Shown one piece after another: positions 7,288 to 10,084 of a stretch of DNA of 10,084 nucleotides. The stretch lies in the NCBI GenBank assembly GCA_003024985.2, contig PXIH01S0139497.1, one strand, 5' to 3'. Under the pieces are notes generated by a model, which did not search any database, was not told the origin of the DNA, and saw only the letters and a list, made by a program, of their open reading frames with translations. Each line of letters begins with the position of its first letter. Position 1 is the first letter of the stretch. Origin of the DNA: Euperipatoides rowelli (Eukaryota; Onychophora; Udeonychophora; Euonychophora; Peripatopsidae). The position numbers and the translations under genes are program-made.

Positions 7288-7785
7288 TGTTAATTAGTGA
7301 AATTATTTTACTGAAATATTAAAGGGCCCTACGTAAATTTTATTTCCGGCACTGTTTGATGAGATTGAGTATTAAATGGGAATTGGAATATTTAAGTTTT
7401 AATTTTTTTTTATTATTTGCTAATATAAATTGAAATTTATGATATATGTTTGTATTTATATTAATCACCATTAATCACTACAATATTTAACATTTTCATA
7501 TTTTTTACACTGTGCAATATTGGTAATGTGTAGTTATGTGCTGGTCTAATTAATATTAATATATTTCGAACTGTTGTCTTTAATTAGGTACTTGGACTGT
7601 TACGAGCTATGAATATTATTACGAAGATGAACATTTATTCTACTATTTTTTATTTACACCGAACATTTAAACAAATTCTACAGCAGTATTTATTTAATCC
7701 CAACATCGGACTATAAATATACAGTACATAAACTTTTATTTCAAACTTTTTGAAAAATTGCCTTTAATCATCAGTGCACCTTTAT
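7288..7785. other. AT-rich stretch without a recognisable gene
   Basis: No open frame, RNA gene or repeat structure was supported on either strand. Confidence 0.55.
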
Positions 7786-7789
7786 GTGC

Positions 7790-8105
7790 AGTTTAGCTGT
7801 CTCTTTTTACCACCAAAGGGGGGGATGGTAGTTTTTCTTGTCTTACTGTCCACTTTTCACACCTCATTGCTGATTCTGGACATTTGACCATCATAGTGTC
7901 ATGTGTACGTGACAGATAGCACTACGCCTCATCATTAGTGCTGTCCTTCATTTGTGAAATCTACATAAATCCACAATGGCAATGATCTCGTGGTTTTTAC
8001 TAATTAAAGTGATTATTGGAATTTTAGTGTGATGGGGTCGGGTGAGCTCCCCAGACCGCTACTTAAGCCAATGTCGCTTGGTTAGAAAAAAGGAGAAAAA
8101 AAAAG
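7790..8105 (+). repeat. GC-richer block ending in an A-rich tail, possible retroelement or retrocopy end
   Basis: Base composition changes sharply here: about 300 bases have mixed composition, including a run of seven G at 7817-7823, CpGs, and gtcgggtgagctcccc near 8037-8052. The block ends in an A-rich tail (about 8085-8105). Such a block is typical of an inserted transcribed sequence, for example the 3' end of a non-LTR element, a SINE or a processed retrocopy, in plus orientation. I found no pol III box pair or family I can name. It holds one small ORF starting at ATG 7976 in good context (cacaatgg), encoding a hydrophobic 18-residue peptide that stops at once. I do not count this as a gene. 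Confidence 0.35.
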
Positions 8106-8108
8106 GAC

Positions 8109-8127
8109 TTCTCATCTCATCTCATCT
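8109..8127 (+). repeat. CTCAT microsatellite
   Basis: Three perfect CTCAT units (8111-8125) with partial units either side. Degenerate ATCT/CAT-rich sequence follows to about 8190. It starts directly after the A-rich tail, a common birthplace for microsatellites. Confidence 0.7.
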
Positions 8128-8189
8128 TATATTCTGAGCAAATCATCTGATCTCATGTCTTATCATATATCAGCTTTTCTCATCAATCC

Positions 8190-9150
8190 GTTCTGATAAG
8201 AATAATGGCTGATCAAAAAATCTTATTTGGTTTTCTACACACGTCTGTTGGAGATGATTTCTTGATGTGAAACCGTTTTAATATTTTCCATGTTTTACAG
8301 ATTTGAAGTCTATCTTGATTAAATTTGATTAACAAAAATGCAAGTTTAGAAGTTAAATACTAGTTAGTTTCACCGCTGAAATTTCAAAAGTTTGTTTCAT
8401 AAATTTATTTCATGGATCCTATGCACAAATTTGTCCAACATCGCTGAATATCATTTTAGCTGCATTATGGACTAGTGTATTATTTGCTGAGTCGAATCTG
8501 ATCAGATTTCCAGCAGAATTGAAGATTCCAAGTAAATGAAATTTAAACTGTCCAAACTTTATTAAAATCTAGTTAATATACTTAATAATGACCGAGCACA
8601 TGAGTTAAACATTAATTTGTTTAATTCTTAAATATAAATTATTTTTTTTTTTTTTACCAAAAATCTAAGTGTTTAAGAAATTTAGTAGTTCAATTAATAA
8701 TGAATATGAATTTTACAAGTGTTGAATACATTAAATTCAAGATGTCTATAGGACTTACTTTTGCATATGTTTAAGATTGTAATTAAGTTGAAATTAATTG
8801 ATATGAAATATATTGCCGTTATGGCTACAATAATACTATGATTTCCTGCTAAATTTTGGCTATGGTGTGACTTTTCTGATTTATAGATGGAATAGAATAT
8901 ATTTTTGACAGACAGATATACTCCTTTTTATCCCGGTAATTTTAAATCTGTTACTAATCTATTGGTGGAATTTATTGATATTTTTTATTTATCTTGAAAT
9001 GTTCTTTTTATTTAATTTAATAATTTGTTTTAATTTGAAATGCATATGTATAAATACTTCAGTATTGTGCTTCTTATTCAAAGTTGAGAGGTCACAATAC
9101 TTTACAATTTTTATGTTTGATTAAATTGATTTTTTAAATACTTGAATGAA
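8190..9150. other. AT-rich stretch without a recognisable gene
   Basis: No coding or RNA gene was seen. It contains a 14-base T run at 8642-8655 and a 14-bp palindrome at 8495-8508, which is about as many as expected by chance. Confidence 0.55.
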
Positions 9151-9156
9151 TGTTAG

Positions 9157-9200
9157 TAATAAGTGCGGTATCGATTTAAAGATCGATATCGCAGTTATTA
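9157..9200. repeat. Inverted repeat/hairpin with 19-base arms and 6-base loop
   Basis: Left arm taataagtgcggtatcgat (9157-9175), loop 9176-9181, right arm atcgatatcgcagttatta (9182-9200). The arms pair at 17 of 19 positions, with one G-G mismatch and one position that is a G-U wobble in RNA. It contains CpGs in a CpG-poor neighbourhood. It could be the tip of a foldback element or a transcribed hairpin; the arms are short for a microRNA precursor. Confidence 0.65.
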
Positions 9201-9319
9201 GTGAGAATGGTAAAAAAAAATGTAATATGTACTTTATATATTTGAAACTTAGTATGCAATTCTTTGTGTAATTTTTTTTTGTAATTATTTTAAACTTTAC
9301 TTTGCTTTATCTATATGGC

Positions 9320-9435
9320 TAACATGGATAGGATGCTTAAAGCTGGCACCAAATCTTTACCAGTAATATTGGGAGCTTTCGAGCTCTGACAGCAGTCTCT
9401 AGGTTCTCTTCCGAGTCATCTTTACCTTTTTAGTT
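9320..9435. repeat. GC-richer block with small TTCG-loop hairpin, possible dispersed repeat
   Basis: This block stands out from its AT-rich flanks. It includes gagct-ttcg-agctc (9373-9386), a five-base-pair stem closing a TTCG loop, followed by a gctctgacagcagtctctagg stretch broken by no clear ORF. The minus strand reads through with a low density of stops but no motif I can name. It may be the tail of a transposon. Confidence 0.25.
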
Positions 9436-9639
9436 TTATTTATCTTTTTATCATCTCTTTTTATGTTATACTACCTTTAACTTAAATTATACAATACATT
9501 AATTTTGGAATATGAATAGCCCAAAGTTTTACAGTAAGGAAAAAGACTCCAAAATACATTAGTCAGTTGTCATTGAAAAAGCAAAATATAGAACTCCTTT
9601 AATCAAGGCATGATCTATGTGTACTACTATGCCCACTTA

Positions 9640-9800
9640 GGTATACAGCCAGGACCTCTTGAAGGTTAGGGGTGTATACTGAATCTGGTTATAGTGTGCA
9701 TGCAACACACACACATTCATCCCATTTTATGTCCGTGCAATAAGCAGACACTGCCTAATAGCGCTTTCCTGGAATAAAGATTTTGTCAAAGTTATTGTGT
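9640..9800 (+). other. Transcript-end-like block with AATAAA
   Basis: A GC-richer stretch with a short CA repeat (about 9705-9713) ends in tggaataaagattttgtc, with AATAAA at 9773-9778. A GT-rich stretch, ttattgtgtctc, follows about 15 bases further on. That order fits a cleavage and polyadenylation site on the plus strand, of a host transcript or an inserted element. AATAAA alone is common in AT-rich DNA, so the neighbouring composition carries the weight. Confidence 0.28.
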
Positions 9801-9892
9801 CTCATTTATTTCATTATTTATTTTTGTTTTAATTTTAACTTGCATCTTTTTCTGTTCCAGCTCACAGTCTTGATTTTTTTAGATGTCATTAA

Positions 9893-9970
9893 TTTGTGAC
9901 ATCTATTGGACAATGGGTTGGGACCGAGGCAAAGTGGCCCTAGCCTATATGGCAAAATGAAGAGAAATAA
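9893..9970 (+). other. Weak exon-like segment after a 3' splice-site-like tract
   Basis: Two acceptor-like sites precede this segment: tttttctgttccag (AG at 9859-9860) and tgatttttttag (AG at 9891-9892). After the second, ATG 9893 opens a 25-codon frame that includes MGWDRGKVALAYMAK and stops. The GC content is higher than in the flanks. It could be a short terminal exon, part of a repeat, or chance. It also carries atgtca and tgacat arms (9893-9898 and 9907-9912). I do not recognise the peptide. Confidence 0.18.
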
Positions 9971-10084
9971 GTATCACTCCCCACCTCACTTCTTATTCTA
10001 ATTTCCTTCTCATTTAGTTGTCTCTTTAAGTATTTAGTTTAATTTATATTTATTGTCTCTGATGATTTAGTCAGATGGTGATTC

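Noticed and set aside
7976-8032. 18-codon hydrophobic ORF with good start context (MAMISWFLLIK...)
   Set aside because: It stops immediately, lies in a probable repeat block, and has no donor that would keep the frame open; too short to call a gene or signal peptide exon.
8495-8508. Perfect 14-bp palindrome aatctgatcagatt
   Set aside because: About one such palindrome is expected by chance in 10 kb and nothing nearby gives it context.
1-10084. tRNA, rRNA, CRISPR arrays and bacterial-type operons
   Set aside because: No A/B box pair in tRNA spacing, no rRNA-like blocks, no regularly spaced direct repeats, and no ribosome-binding-site organised ORFs were seen.

Overview
The window is AT-rich, intron- or intergenic-like eukaryotic DNA, most probably from an insect or other arthropod. 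It has no bacterial gene organisation and long gene-free stretches. It carries three classes of animal transposon relic: a Ty3/gypsy-type LTR retrotransposon, an endonuclease-bearing non-LTR retrotransposon, and a short piggyBac-type (TTAA target) inverted-repeat element. No complete protein-coding gene is present. The arthropod assignment is inference from the style of the elements and the base composition.

Left part (about 278-2900, minus strand): a degenerate pol gene of a Ty3/gypsy-type retrotransposon. In coding order (high to low coordinates) it has reverse transcriptase with an intact YMDD box, connection, RNase H, the integrase zinc-binding domain, the integrase core and a GPY/F-like C-terminus. 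At least eleven in-frame stops and about six frameshifts kill it. No LTRs, protease or convincing gag are visible. Between about 2900 and 4320 there is only AT-rich DNA with a few locally GC-richer patches.

Centre (about 4325-6150, minus strand): a decayed fragment of a non-LTR retrotransposon ORF2. It holds an apparent N-terminal extension, an apurinic-type endonuclease with recognisable NV, TETW, GDFN and SD(H) motifs, and the first part of the reverse transcriptase. The catalytic RT palm and the 3' end are missing. A 147-bp TTAA-flanked element with imperfect terminal inverted repeats (5589-5735) sits inside this relic. Skipping the element and one TTAA leaves the host reading frame continuous. 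This nested insertion is the best-supported new observation here.

Right part (about 6150-10084): mostly featureless AT-rich DNA. The most gene-like object is a 76-bp minus-strand candidate exon at 6483-6558 with a strong 3' splice site, a consensus 5' splice site (CAG then GTGAGT), an open frame with an ATG, and higher GC and CpG than its surroundings. Other items are a GC-richer block ending in an A-rich tail (about 7790-8105), a CTCAT microsatellite, a 19-bp-arm hairpin (9157-9200), two further GC-richer blocks that look like dispersed repeats or transcript ends, and a weak plus-strand exon-like segment near 9860-9970.

The genes do not work together as a system. The window reads as a transposon graveyard, possibly inside or beside a host gene on the minus strand. 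I found no evidence for a novel functional multi-gene system.
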